Source: Ciona intestinalis (taxonomy: Eukaryota > Chordata > Ascidiacea > Phlebobranchia > Cionidae). Taken from it: a stretch of 64,000 nucleotides of DNA. The stretch covers positions 1-64,000 of the forward strand of contig NW_004190399.2 of assembly GCF_000224145.3 (NCBI RefSeq), given 5' to 3'. A program made the position numbers and the translations under genes. A model generated the notes under the pieces. That model worked only from the letters and a program-made list of their open reading frames with translations. It ran no database searches and was not told the DNA's origin. Positions 33,101-45,956 of the stretch are shown one piece after another (position 1 is the stretch's first letter; the number at the start of each line of letters is the position of its first letter).

Positions 33101-36100
33101 ATTTGTTTCATGGTGTGTCTGACTATCCCTGCCTCCCCTGTGTTTGGTGCCTTGCCAGCCACACAAAACTTACCTAAACATGAACACACACACAGTCATG
33201 TTATACCACTATAACCCCACCCCTCACAGCTTAAGGTTGGCAAGAGAGGAGATCGAACGATACAAACGTAAGTTGGATCTTGTCGGTGATTATGAACATG
33301 AGGTGGAACATCTTAAAAGCGAGATTCGTATTCTTAGAAGTGAACGGGACATTCTGGAAAACAGGTACGTTTGATGTCATAGTTTACCATTCTGTATGGG
33401 TGAAGTCTTATCGAAAGACAAACTATGGGACCTGGGATTTGGATCAGAGTTGGCCAAATAGTTTACCATAGAGTGAGACTATAAACAAGTTAATTTTATT
33501 TCTATTTTATGCCAACTTGAATAATCTATTTTTATAAATATTGTTTATTTAGTTATTATTTGTTTATGACATCATGTTGTATATTATGACATCACAGATT
33601 AGAGCGAAGAGGAAGAAGTTGTAGTCCAATCAGAAGGAGAAGCATATCACCCGTGTAAGTTGTTGTGGTAGTCTGTTATATTGATACGATTAGGAGTTTA
33701 GTATAACCACATATGAGTGCTGCGTAAGTTAGTGTGTGGTTAATTTAAGGCATGTCTGTTTTTAAGGATATAATCCAGAGTAGGCAATTACCAACCCATG
33801 CATAAATGCGGTGTATGATGATATGTTTGAACCTATCTGATTGAGCTTTTTTAACCAGAAGACTCAATCGGACTTAAAATATATTTGGCATCATCAGCTC
33901 ATACACCCACGTTGGTGTAAATACAACAATGCCATACAAATCCAACACCATTATCAATAAACCACGCATGGATTGATATTTACATTATATCAGCCTAATG
34001 TTAATTTACACATGTGGAAACACACATACGTTTGTGTTGTAAAATAACCCACCAACCCACACTAAGTTCACAATTATAAAGTAAACATTTACTTAAAACC
34101 ACAAGTTTTTTCTGCCTATGTTTTCAAATATATAATTTCTTGTGTCATATATTTTCGAAATGACGTTTCAACCCATCATGCAGTAAAACAAGTGTATGAT
34201 GCGCGGCACCAACAGTTTATCCCCTTAAACCCAGTGTTAGAGCTTTATGTGTCTTGTAAACCTGCAATTACTTACACTACCAAGTTACAATTACAAAGCA
34301 AACATTTATTTAAAAACCGCATATATTTTATGTGTGTTTTCAATTATATGTTCAAACACACAGCCATATAAAACCACCACCCAGCACTACTATATTGTAA
34401 GCCTTTTATTAAAGCTTTGAATTAAATAACGTTTCAAGGACACTTGGTATGCCGGCTTCTATAAGTTTTAAAACCCATTCATATCCTTTGTATGGGCCAT
34501 TGTGGTCGTGAAACACTTCTATTATGAATCATAATAGAAACTATGTTTGGAGGATATTCAACACCTTACAACAGGACAATAAAATCTTTTGTGCTCAAGA
34601 AGAATAAAGAAACTGAAAATGAAATTTATTATTTCGCAACTTTGTTATTGTGGTGTTAGTTTAGTGCTGAGGCATAGTAGTTAGACCGGCTTGCCTCTAA
34701 CCTTATGGGTTCAATGATTGTAGTTACTACCATTATGGATGTGTGTTCTTGGGCCCTTCATGGCAATTGCTCAAACCCAGTGGTCACCTATGTTAATTAT
34801 CAGGAAACACAAAAAAAAAACGATTACTCGCAAAGTTACATACATGGTAACTTGTAAGGGAGCACGAGGTGTATGAAACAGAACACCTGTGTTATAAATT
34901 TTAAAGTCACCCTGCCCCACGACCACGAGTATAAATAAGTTACATATCTGACTTCAAACCGAGTAAAACACAATTTCAATCATTCATTCATCAATCCACT
35001 ATGACATAACAAACAACATTTGTGCTGACTAAACAAACAAACCCCCGCGTCATCATGATGTCGTCACTTTTGACGAAACATGGATTATTAATTGGCGTTC
35101 CACAAACGGTAACTATGACAACACAATGGAAGTTGTTATAGCTTTGTTTGGTCATAAAGTGGACAAGCACACGCATGCCTGACCACAATTGAATATATGT
35201 GTTGTAACAATACGACATCATACTTGGCAACACCACAGGATGTTGTAATATTAATATTCCGTTACTTCTACCACCAGGAATAATCAACATAGTATTTCAT
35301 ATTTTTCAATTTTAATCTTATTTTTCAACAGTATACTAACCGGTAACACAGGATATAATCACATAACAATGTTAACATTACTTCCAGACAACCCCGAATT
35401 CAACTCCTCTATATACATATACGAATGTACCACAGAAAGCTAAAGTTTATTTCACCCCACATTAATCAATCCTATGACCCATTATGCAGGCGAATGAGCT
35501 ACGAGCCCCCCCTGCCCCTCCCGTCCACCCCACCCACCCACGCTGAACTAACAAACTCCATCAGACACTCAAGGCTGGTCGCGAGGTTTAACGACCTGTA
35601 TGCGGTCGATAGACTTGATATGCAGGTAATGATGTGTGTTTGATAATATGCAGGTTATGTTGGGTGTATTTGTGTTTTTGTCTATCATTACTTTAGTGCA
35701 ATTTGTACTGTCTCATGCAATAAAACTAATATTTGCAAACAAACTATATAATGGTCCATGGAGATAACTTTATAAGAATAGAAAGAACGTTTGGTTGCTT
35801 TACTTGGGCCAGAGTTGCCCATTACCCCCCCAAAACAAAATATATAGTAGGGTAGAGGAAGATGGGACACCTTTTCATTCTATTTTCTCGCCCCGTTAGA
35901 TAGTAAAGAACATTCAAAGAATTATAAAACCGCATCCTTACGACTTACATAGACGGTTGTTAATTGTTTAAAACACGATCGGGATATTTGGATAATATGT
36001 GCTACATATAATATGATAATGTAATAAAACAGTAGAGGTTTACAATATTATAGTTAGGGGAGAGGTCTCATTTCCCCCCACCCAAAATAAATAATAAACC

Positions 36101-37708
36101 TAAGCCTTGGAATAACAACAACACTCACCCTCCAACTTGTATAGGATCGTCTGCGCAGATTTGTTGACGACGATGAAATGGTGAAACGGATCATATTCAT
36201 CGCCGTGTGTGAAGCTTTCCATGTGGCTAAGATGGCTTACAGATCGTTCAGACTTCGTGCTCGTAAACTGTTATCACCCATACATAGTGGACCAACCACA
36301 CTGGAGGAGGCCGTCACTGATTATATCGTGAGGAACTTGGATTTGTACGATGTGGATCGCAGTGTTGAGGTTAGTTGTGTGTAACTGGTGCTGTGGGATA
36401 ATGGTTGGGACCTAAGCCAAAGGTTATGGGTTCAATGCTCGGCGCTGCTACCATCGTGGGCATATGTGACCTTGGGCAAGATATATGAATTGTAGCTCCT
36501 TATTCATATATACAACCTACATTCTATTCTATATGGATGATGTTCTTCAGCATGGCACGCCATGGGGCTTAAGAATTAAGCCCTAAATTGGCCTGTTACC
36601 CCAATTTTACAGTAGATAGATATTAAACCCCCAACCCCCCCCCAGGATGTTATTCGAGCCATGAACGTGAATCCCAAGATATCGTTTCCCCCCGAATGCG
36701 AGTTCATATTACTCAGCCCATTCATAAGAGAGGTATGCTTGGTGGCGTATAGAATGCAAGCGCTTGATCCACCCCTGGATATCCCTCTTGCTACCGATGG
36801 TGAATTGATGAATGAATCCAAGTAAGTGGTGGTTTGCATACAAAGGGTGCTTGTCTGTGTTTGGATGAATTGAAAAGGTTTTCATCCAAATATTTTAAAA
36901 CATATGCAGTGTTGTTGGCCGGATATGTGAATTGTGTGGCCTCATTCATATAGTATGGACATTCTAGTCTGCATAGATGAGGTTCTACAGAACAACTGTG
37001 TTATAACTTATACCAACCACCCAAAATCACCCCCATACACACAGATACCGAAGGAGTTACGACAGCGAGTTCACGGCACCACTAGTGGCGTACCATGTTT
37101 GGCCAGCATTGGTGGAAGATGGGACGGTCCTTATTAAAGGGGAATGTACAACAAGGAGGGGAGCTGTGAGTATCCGTGTATATATGGTGTGTGTGATTAC
37201 TGGTTATGAATATAAGTATATCTAGTCTATATACATTATATATATATGGTGTGGTTGTGCATGTGTATAATATAGTATTGTTCATGTGTGTCCATGTAAG
37301 GGCATGCATTGCATTTAATCAACTTTGCATTTTCGCGCTAACTCACATTTTCAAATACAATGATATTAATATTGTTTCTATGTTAGCTATCGTCACCGCG
37401 TCGCAGTCGATCACCGAGCCCGCTAAGGTCATCATCACGACTCAGCAGAAGTAGCTTGGTGAGTCAGCATATTTAGAACAACGCTTCTCAACCTTAGGGT
37501 GTGGTTTTATGTTTTTTTCACCAACCTGTTTTACTTTAACATAACTACTGGGGTCCTGTTATTTATGCCATAACAATATAACTGCAACCTAATATTCCAT
37601 AAGCATTAGGACTATTATTGATTTTGAATGAAACCCCCATTAACCCCCTATCACCCACAGAGCCCCCGTCGCAGTCGATCCCCGTCACCCAGGTCTCGTC
37701 GATATTGA
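30185..37708 (+). CDS. SPATA18: Mitochondria-eating protein homologue (SPATA18/MIEAP)
   Basis: Twelve exons: 30185-30271, 30513-30734, 30977-31095, 32041-32136, 33230-33364, 33598-33654, 35490-35625, 36145-36369, 36646-36821, 37045-37165, 37387-37458, 37661-37708; 497 aa (human 538). The start MAETIRKLS matches human MAENLKRLV. Exon 2 gives [13 protein letters not shown] and [12 protein letters not shown] (human [12 protein letters not shown]). Exons 3-5 are a long Glu/Lys coiled coil. The C-terminal domain is strongly kept: [58 protein letters not shown]. Family role: p53-inducible in vertebrates, oligomerises, binds cardiolipin and drives removal of damaged mitochondrial material. The tail is an Arg-Ser repeat spread over the last two exons. 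An intron-1 SINE and several MITEs lie in the introns. Identity is very sure; function in tunicates is inferred. Confidence 0.96.
30290..30440 (-). repeat. Composite SINE tail and middle in SPATA18 intron 1
   Basis: TTTTTCCTTGCATGGCTGGG, GACAGTTGTTATAACACGGG, GTTACCACCTATGTAACTTT and a shortened head. It fills most of the 241-bp intron 30272-30512. Confidence 0.8.
33075..33145 (+). repeat. 71-bp copy matching 4794-4864
   Basis: Nearly identical to the Caprin-intron copy over 71 bp. Here it is preceded by CCTGGGGTGGCAGGGTAAGC and a TATACACTGCATTATTG junction, which may show the rest of the element. Confidence 0.6.
34660..34945 (+). repeat. Full-length composite SINE
   Basis: Head with A-box-like GGCATAGTAGTTAGACCGGC and B-box-like TTATGGGTTCAATGATTG, middle (CAAACCCAGTGGTCACC), a run of A, then tail to GTATAAATAAGTTACATA. 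It lies in SPATA18 intron 33655-35489, the largest intron of that gene. Confidence 0.85.
35845..36000 (+). repeat. TA-flanked MITE copy
   Basis: TATAGTAGGGTAGAGGAAGA, CAAAGAATTATAAAACCGCA and CGATCGGGATATTTGG. It lies in SPATA18 intron 35626-36144. Confidence 0.7.
36003..36060 (+). repeat. ~58-bp duplicate of 38062-38120
   Basis: GTGCTACATATAATATGATA, ATGTAATAAAACAGT and GGTTTACAATATTATAGTTA occur in both places with one change. This copy directly follows a MITE in an intron; the other lies in the spacer past the gene end. Confidence 0.8.
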
Positions 37709-38513
37709 ACATAGACACAATATTAACTCCAACAAATCAATTATTGTAGGTGGTATGTTTAAGTAGTTGGTTTAAATACTTTTAAACAACCCATAGAGTA
37801 ACGAATTAGAACTTTTTGTAGAGATTGTAGATTTCTTTAAAGTTTTGTAAAAAAAAGAATCTATTTTTGATACTTGGGTGACCGCCAAAACTACCACTGG
37901 ATTAAAAATGTCCGTCCAAAATTTTAAGTTTGGAATTTTTAATTAATTTGTTGCGTTAATTTGCGCCAAAAGTTTCCAAATCGACCGAAATTATTCTGGA
38001 TTTGTGTTGTTACTTTGTAGTGTTAAGAATAAACTTAATTTAGATGAGTGTTTATTGAGTTGTGCTACATATAATATGATAATGTAATAAAACAGTAAAG
38101 GTTTACAATATTATAGTTAGGTTTACAACAATATAGTTACAGTCAGTGTGTAAGGTCTATCTACAAAACAATATCTACGCTGACCTGCGCTGAACAATGC
38201 CGTGTGTAGATTTTTTTCAACCAAACACACACACATGAAGCATACAAACACAAAACATATTGCACGCCTAATTTCTATGGCAACCTTATACAGTTAACAC
38301 TCAATATGAGGCATTAATGTGGTATAGGGTGGGGTAAGATGGTCCATGTTTCCATTTTATCATCATATTTGATAAACAAAGAATATTTGCATATGTATAA
38401 TACCGTAGTCCGCGAAAAAACATTGTTGATTTGTAAAACATGATTATAAAAGATATTATGTGGCAACAGAATCCATCTTACCCCACAGTATTATACATTG
38501 TGATGTGCGAGTC
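37709..38513. other. Convergent 3' spacer of SPATA18 and the CLC gene
   Basis: AATAAA at 38028-38033 (plus strand) fits the SPATA18 3' end. TTTATT at 38051-38056 is an AATAAA on the minus strand, 460 nt past the CLC stop. The two signals are only 18 bp apart, so the two 3' ends would abut or overlap. A MITE with both ends lies at 38320-38500, and the duplicated ~58-bp stretch at 38062-38120. Confidence 0.6.
38320..38500 (+). repeat. TA-flanked MITE with both inverted ends
   Basis: Left end TATAGGGTGGGGTAAGATGG and right end CCATCTTACCCCACAGTATT are inverted copies. The best-preserved member in the window for defining the ends; about 180 bp. It lies in the likely CLC 3' UTR. Confidence 0.85.
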
Positions 38514-41500
38514 TTAGTTGAACAATATGGAGTCTGGGTCCTGCTTGTTCAGTTGTGCAATATGACGTAGAACATCTTTCTTAGTGATGATGCCTAGCAG
38601 CTTCCTGTGAAGTAGAATTGTGTTTGATGTTTATTTGTGGATATTGGTGGGGCAGGGGTAACGCGGGTGTGTTAGTTTAAGCCCTGGGGGGATTTACTTA
38701 ACACGGCTACCATTGTGGCTGTGGGCGTATGTGTCCTTGTGCCCCACAACAACAATTTCTCCAACCCAGTGGTCACTTATAGGTTCCCCCACAATAAAAT
38801 CTGTAAACCCTTAGCTAGGAGGGCAGGGTAGAGAGGGCACCAGGCATAGCTTACGACTGACCAGCGTGAGTAAAATAACAAGTAGATAATTTAAGACACA
38901 ACTTACCCGTTATGTGTGACCAGAGCTTGCCGGATACCTAGCTTTGAGAATATTTCGACCACAATCTCCATTGGTGTGTGGTCGGTCACTGTGATCGGGC
39001 TTAGATCCACAATATTGAACAACCTTACAGGGGATGGGTCGTTTGTATTGGATAGAGAGGGGGTTGGGGCATGCAGGGTGAAATATACAGGGGAGTTGCT
39101 GAGGACGTTGTCATTATGTTGGTGGGCGTTCTCTGTGGGTAAACAGAAGATACAACATGTTTAACGGCACAACTAGAAGTAATCGCTGCCTCCCTGTAGA
39201 ACCTCACCCATGTCTAGCAACCGTTTACAAATGGCTACAGTTTATATATAATGTTAACAAGTCAGCAGAACTTGTCCTATTTTAATGTTTATAAATTGTC
39301 TTGCCCAGGGCACATGCGTCTATTAACGAACACGTTCGCCTTTGGTTCAATGCAAGAACCCAACCACTGAGCTACGGCACACAACAAAATTGGCCCACAT
39401 TCCTAATAAATTAATAATAATTACTTAACCACAAACCCCTCACAATAGCTTACCCAGAGCAAGAATGAGATCCCTCCTATATAGATATCCCACCAACTGT
39501 TGTGTATCATGTGATGTTATGACGGGGAAACCATTAAAGTTGGTCGTTCGAACCAGTGTTTCAAGATCTTCCACTGACATGCCTTCCTGTACAACTACAG
39601 TGAGTGGATTGTCGCCTCTGCGGGGTCGCATCACGTCAGTGGCTGTAAAAATATGGGGGGTTGTTATTCAAGGTCTTATTACTTTTGCGCATCATTGGAA
39701 CAATGGTACCATCAATTGCCAGAGGGTTGAATAAGAACATGGCTCACTATAACATAGATCCAATTCTACTTAATATAGATCACTAGGATTGGCTTAATAA
39801 TATGTTTCCATCACCCCAACGCCAAGGGCGCTACAACCTAATAGTGACCACTGGGTTGGACTAATTGCTAATAAGTGTCTTGCTCAAGGATACATATGAC
39901 CACAATGGTAGCAGCATTGAGTTTTAAACCTGGTATCCTACGGTTACGATGCAATAACCTAACCAATAAGCCATGGTGGTGGATTTGTAGAATGGATAAG
40001 AATACATTAGCTTTGTTTGGTCATTTGTATCACAGCATGTATAACCCCCTACTCACCAAGTGTAGTGTGCGTGAATTCCTCCTTATTATCCAGGAAAGGA
40101 TATCCATTCAACCTTATATGTCCATCATATATACCTTCGTTACCAAACGCATCGCCCACCCATTTACTAAACATAGCTGCTGCCATAAGTGGGACGATAT
40201 ATTGCAATCCACCAGTTAGTTCAAACATTATAACAACGAGAGACACCGTCATACGAGTTACACCACCTGTCAATCAAAATACTAAGCTTAAAGCGGCATC
40301 TTAATGAATAATACAAACTTATGTATTGATAGAAATGCCTAAATGGGATCATAAGGTTTCACCAAGCATCTGGAAAAAAGTAAAAGCTTTTGAAAAAAAT
40401 GCGTTTCGAAACTGCAAATGCAACCGTCAGAGTAAAAAATAGTTGGCCTTGCGAAAATGCATAGGATTTCCCATAAGAAAAATTGTCACTCAGATGTCCC
40501 AGTGGTCCCTGGTGTATTATTTTCTTTAGAAAAAGGTTATTTGTTTGTGTTGGAAATTATTTAAAACAGTGTTAAGTCGTAATCTGGTATGTAGCAAGGT
40601 TCGAATAAAATATACATTAAACTTACCTAATGTAGCAGCAGCACCCACCATGGCGTACAACCCTGGTGTAACGCAACTATGCCCTGCATGGCAGCTTGTA
40701 TTCCATAACACACAGTCAGGATACATATATACCAATTGTTCAACCCCAACCCCTATAAGCCTTCCCATGATTGCTCCAACTCCCATACTGGGTATAAACA
40801 AACCAGTTGGTACCTTGGGTGTAAGGTTATTGTAAGGTGTGGCATTGAATGTAACAATGGTATCTGTGATATAATAGTGACGACTGTGGCGTTGGATGGA
40901 AAAACAAAAACATGAACATTTCTATTATTCTCCACGGAAGCATGCCATGGGATATGGGATTCTATAAGGGTGAGGTTCTACAGTGGACATGTCATGGGAC
41001 CTGGGGTTTACACCAGAGTTGACCATTACCCCAACATTGTATATGCACATTCTATTCTATATGGGTGAGGTTCTACAGTAAGGCACGTTATGGGACCTAG
41101 AGCTCATTACCCCAACATTAAATAAGTACCCCAATGCCCCCACAACAAACCTTAAGTCCGAACGTGAACACAGTGATCACCCCTTTGAACAACAAAGCTA
41201 ACGCAAGTTGCCACAATGCTGTTCGTAAACCTGATCCTATTGGGGCAACGGGGAAGTCCTGGACCACTGAGAATGTTGTATTGGTGGGCTGTTTATGAAA
41301 GGTGGGTTATGTGTATAGATGCGTGTATGAAGTCGGTTATATAACTTATATATAGATGTGTTTGTTGTAGTTCTATGGTACAGTGGGATAAGATGGTGGA
41401 AAAGTTGTGGAAGGTAGGTTATGTATATATAGATGTGTTTGTTGTATACAGGTGTACGAAGTGGTTTATATAGGTGTATAGTAGAATTGGTAGAATGATG

Positions 41501-44500
41501 GTAAACTTGTTGAAACATTTGCAAAATATACCACAGTTTAACAATATATGTGGAACCTTCACCCTGGTTCAAAGGTCCACACAGTTAAACTGCTCATACA
41601 ATAAATAATAAACATATCACAGTTTTTGAACATTATATGATTTTACTATTTCATATGTCTTAGGGTGTCCAAAGACGGTTGAAGGCAAGAATTGGCCAAT
41701 TACACCAACATTGTATTTAAGTGTAATAGAGGTTGAAGGCAAGAATTGGCCAATTACACCAGTCACCAACATTGTATTTAAGTGTAATATTTTCTACACA
41801 GTTAAACAAGCATATTATGTTTCAAGCCCCACACAGTTAAATGCTTATACCAGCCCAGATCCAGATAACATATCATACACAGTTAAACAAACATACTTAC
41901 AGAGAATGAATAATCGCACAGGTTATTCTGCACCACGGGTCCGCACTCCTTAACCAACTCAGCAATCATCATGGAAGCATCTATCCTTGTGTATGGGTTG
42001 GGGTAAGATGCCGCTGCTGTTACTAATGTTACCACCATTACTTCAATGATGGGGTAGTTACCCAGCTATAAAAAAAAGGGGGGGATAAATAAAGAATATC
42101 CATATACACTTAGTGTTCTGTTTAGCAAAGATATTTCTTTTCTTGTTTTATTTTTATGACTGATAAAGTTCCATCATTGTGAAAAAACAAACAAATATCT
42201 CGCTGAAAAATGTTAATTTAAAATGCTGATACTGTATTTTCAACACGTTTAAAAATTGAGAGACAGTTTAGAAAGAAACATCTGCATCTAGCATACTTAT
42301 AACAAGGCAAAGTTATGCCTTATACAACATGCATGTCTATGCTCACCTTGGATGTTTTTCTAAACTTACACCATGCAAGGTTAGCATGGATGAACGCGGC
42401 CCCATACAACCCCCCTAATGCCCCGATCAGTGCGAATGGGACAAGTTCGAAAAGGAACCATGGTTTGTTGTATGTCACATAGAACATAACCAGATGTGAG
42501 TTACCAAATGGGTTGATGGAACGTAGAATAAAAGCAGCCGTCAACGCACAGAAGAACGACCTCCATAACGTTTTCATTGGAAAGTAATAACTAACCTGGC
42601 AATGAACATGGAAACTTTGGTAATCTAATTTTTTGTTGTTTTTTTTATACAAAAATATGGACACACATAAGTGACCACTGAGTATACTATTGCTGGCAGT
42701 CATTTATTGGTCTAAAAAAAATCTTGTAACAATTTCTTTGTAATGAGTTCGGCAAACCCTGATAAATAATGGCATATAAAACAACAGTCCTTTAATATCA
42801 CAAACAAACAATTGCCAGAAGATCCTTTCAGACTAAAAACTTAACTAATTATCAGCTAATATAAAATATAATTCACATAATAATTATTCCCTATAACTGA
42901 TCACCTCTTCCAAGCTGAACAAAACACCACCCACTGGAGCTCCAAAAGCAACTGAAACACCCGCCGCTGCAGCAGCAGACAAAACTTCTCTCTTTTTCGC
43001 CTCATTTTTCCCATATTTCGGAAACAGATGCGCGAATATATTCCCGCAACAACCAGCTATATGAACCAGTGGTCCCTCCTTCCCTAAGCTGAGGTTGGAA
43101 GCCACAGCCAGGGGGGCAGTGATGGATTTAATGAGCAAAGTCCACTTGCCTAGGTAACCTCTTATAATGAAACCACTGAGGATGGTTTTCACCTGGGTGG
43201 GGAAATAATGTTTTCGGAAATTAATAAAAGTTGTTTAAAAAGGGTCTTAATATTTAGGGAAGCTTGAAGCATTACTTTCCTAAAGTAAATAAAAGTCTTC
43301 CATAATCTATTTTATATGGGTGAGGTTCTACAGTGAGGCACGTCATGGGACCTGGGATTTAGACCAAAGTTGGCTCATTACCCCAACATTGTATATGCAC
43401 GTTCTATTCTATATGGGTGAGGTTCTACAGTGAGGCATGTCATGGGACCTGGGATTTAGACCAAAGTTGGCCCATTACCCCAACATTGTATATGCACGTT
43501 CTATTCTATATGGGTGAGGTTCTACAGTGAGGCATGCCATGGGACCTGGGGTTTAGGCAGAAGTTGGTCTATCACGCATCACATAATGAACACAACCCAC
43601 CTCAGGGATACCCGACCCACAAGCATACGGTGCAAACATCTTCACAAGAATGGCAGCAAGTGATGCAAATGATAAAGCGAGTACGATGTATAACATGTAG
43701 TTTACTGCGTATATTGTCGTGGAACTCTGTAATCAAAATATCATATTTAGAAATATGAAAGTAATTACGTGAATTGGTATATAGGCTATTAATATACATG
43801 AACATCCATAATGGTTTTTGCAAAGAATATTGCACAGATAATTTAAAAAATTAAAATAAAAAACAAAAGAGGATTCAAAGCATAACTTGATGCAGTTATT
43901 GCAGTTTTGTTATTTTTTAATTTTACTGCTAATAACTTTCTCTTCGTTGTTTTAATTAACTTGATCTTCGCATTCAAATTCAAAACTAACCCCCCCCCAA
44001 CTTACCCCATGGTCCACCCCAAATATGGCCGCCCACGTTTTCCACTCCGTACAATTCTCTCCACTCGCGCTTATGGTTTCCGAGTTCCAACAACACGACT
44101 CCTTGTTCAACCAAAACTTTCCCGTACAAGTACCAAGTTTGATGTCCGTCAACCATTTAGTTACAATGTCAATAATACCAGCGCATGTGCCTGCGTGGGG
44201 TAAGGTATATTGTTTGTATGTAATGTGTTGAATAAATGCCAAACCTGGGGTGGCAGACATATTAACTTTATATTGTATGTTGTATCTACCAAGTCAGAAC
44301 TTTCAAAACCGGGGTAACATCATTCATATGTTTTGGCAACGTAGGCACAGTATGTTGTGTTCAGCACATTATTCAACGAGTTTTTGTTTAAAAATTTAAA
44401 ACATAACTCATATGAACATGAAACAACGGTATTGGTACGGGCAACAACATCGAATTCGAAAAGGACCTAGATACCACAGGTTTGGTGCCTAAGGTGAACA

Positions 44501-45082
44501 CCCCTCACCTGCAGCAAGTCCCACCAGCAACACCACCAACCACCCTGACCAAGCATCATGCAACCCCTTCAATGTTCGGAAGAAAGATTCCTTCTTGCGA
44601 TAAATAATCTGCCGATGTCGTAACCTGTTCCTGGACATCTCACGCAACCAATCAATGGTATGAAAGTCGTCATAAGTCCCAATATCATCTATATTTGCAT
44701 CGGAGCTATTCAATGTTTCAAGTAGATGTGTGGCTGATTGGTTCTTGAACGATGCATGGTTGTTGCCAACAGCTTTTATGGCCATGTGGAATAAATGAAT
44801 AATGTTAACGCCAAGCTAGGGACTTTCATTCTCTTTTATTCCTCCATTAGAAGTAAACAAGAATTAAATAAACAAAAAATTGGCCAAAGTTAGGGCAGTT
44901 GGCGTTACCACAAAATTCATCAATGGTAACTCCCCCCAACCAGCCAAACCCCCACCTTGAAACGAGGCGGTCCCTTCCCCCAACAACGGGTCATCTTCCG
45001 AATCATCTTGAAAATAATTCTCATTTTTGGGAAAAACTGGTTTTGTTGTCATGTCTAATAGATCGTCATCAGTGTCATTCAT
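38514..45082 (-). CDS. CLCN3: CLC-3/4/5 type chloride/proton exchanger
   Basis: Thirteen exons (5' to 3'): 44956-45082, 44509-44772, 44006-44190, 43601-43726, 42905-43192, 42347-42595, 41901-42065, 41151-41288, 40627-40813, 40057-40266, 39454-39642, 38907-39132, 38514-38604; 814 aa (human CLCN3 818). Key signatures: [13 protein letters not shown] at the N side, GSGIPE and GKEGPLVH (gating Glu), FSLEE whose second Glu is the proton-path Glu of exchangers, [20 protein letters not shown]. Two C-terminal CBS domains follow (ADVMRPRR-like [24 protein letters not shown]). Human CLCN3/4/5 align throughout and one tunicate gene may stand for all three, so the symbol is a family label. Role: exchanges two Cl- for one H+ in endosome membranes. 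Exon 2 has a weak acceptor (CATAAAAG); an upstream-free start at MAIKAVG in that exon is an alternative isoform. Confidence 0.95.
39840..40005 (-). repeat. SINE head in the CLC gene
   Basis: Reverse copy: GTGACCACTGGGTTGGACTA, GTGTCTTGCTCAAGGATACA, CACAATGGTAGCAGCATTGA and an A-box-like end. It lies in the intron 39643-40056. A second head remnant is at about 39295-39380. Confidence 0.7.
40327..40510 (+). repeat. hAT-like MITE relative of 45653-45955
   Basis: Shares GCTTTTGAAAAAAATGCGTT, AAACTGCAAATGCAACCG and GATTTCCCATAAGAAAAATT with the better-ended copy at 45653-45955. Ends are not clear here. It lies in CLC intron 40267-40626. Confidence 0.55.
40925..41110 (+). repeat. 97-bp tandem repeat, about 2 units
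   Basis: Two units with the usual TATATGGGTGAGGTTCTACA and CATTACCCCAACATTGTATA segments. They fill much of CLC intron 40814-41150. Confidence 0.85.
43311..43565 (+). repeat. 97-bp tandem repeat, about 2.6 units
   Basis: Units 1 and 2 share GACCAAAGTTGG and TATGCACGTTCTATTC, variants not seen in other arrays, so this array expanded locally. It ends 36 bp from CLC exon 43601-43726. Confidence 0.92.
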
Positions 45083-45257
45083 TATCAACTATATATCTAC
45101 AATATATAAAATAATCAGCAATATATGAAATAATTAGCATATTTACACAAATAACATCTACTTCTATTTTATATAACTAAACATATTGTTCTATTACTAC
45201 AATCAAAAATATAAAACTATAGTACAATGTTTTTTTGCATAAAAACCCACACTTATT

Positions 45258-45651
45258 TTTCCATAACGTTTAACATAGTTCTATTTAGATAACCATACAT
45301 TTGTATGAATAGTTGTGTTCAATCAGTAACAGGCCAGTATTGCAATCAAACACAGGTAACCCCATGGCAATATAAATGTTTAGGTAAATTTTATAAAAAA
45401 GAAAACGTTTTTTTAAAAACATGAAGAATTAAAAGGGAAATGCATAATGGTAAAAACATTGAATAACTTTGGACAGCATAAAATCCCTTGTAAGTTACAG
45501 TAAAACAAAATTTTGTGTGAATACATAGGCATAGCACATAAAGTATAAAATATTGGACCTGCTTACAAAGTAATTGTCCATATGCATGGTAACTTTTAAA
45601 AATAATAAAGCAAAAATTACACTTTTGTAAATACATTCACTATGCTCTACA
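45258..45651 (+). repeat. Direct repeat, left copy
   Basis: Aligns with 45957-46320: TTAGATAACCATACATTTGT, AAATGTTTAGGTAAATTTTA, GCACATAAAGTATAAAATAT, TGG and ACACTTTTGTAAATACATTC, ACTATGCTCTACA. The pair is diverged by small changes and indels. Confidence 0.85.
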
Positions 45652-45652
45652 C

Positions 45653-45955
45653 CAGTGGTTCCCAACTCATTTTTTAAGGGGCATAACAACGAAAAATCAA
45701 AATTTGTTTAATGTTTATTGATAGATATGCTCAAATGTGTTCTAAAGCTACCAATATAGTTTCAAAATGCGAAACATCTTTTGAAAAAAATGAGTTTAAA
45801 AACTGCAAATTCAACCGCTGTAGTAAAAAAAATTGACCGTCGCGCAATGCATGGAATTTCCCATAAAAATATTTTCACTCGTTTCTAAAATGCTGAAGAA
45901 AACAACTCATCCGGCAACCCCACTTTGGGTCACGCCCCACGAGTCGGAAACACTT
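45653..45955 (+). mobile_element. hAT-like non-autonomous DNA element (MITE)
   Basis: It starts CAGTGGTTCCCAACTC, a typical hAT-type end, and closes with GAGTCGGAAACACTT, a degenerate inverted match (reverse: AAGTGTTTCCGACTC). No transposase frame is present in its ~300 bp. It lies exactly between the two copies of the direct repeat. An 8-bp target duplication could not be confirmed. Confidence 0.65.
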
Positions 45956-45956
45956 T

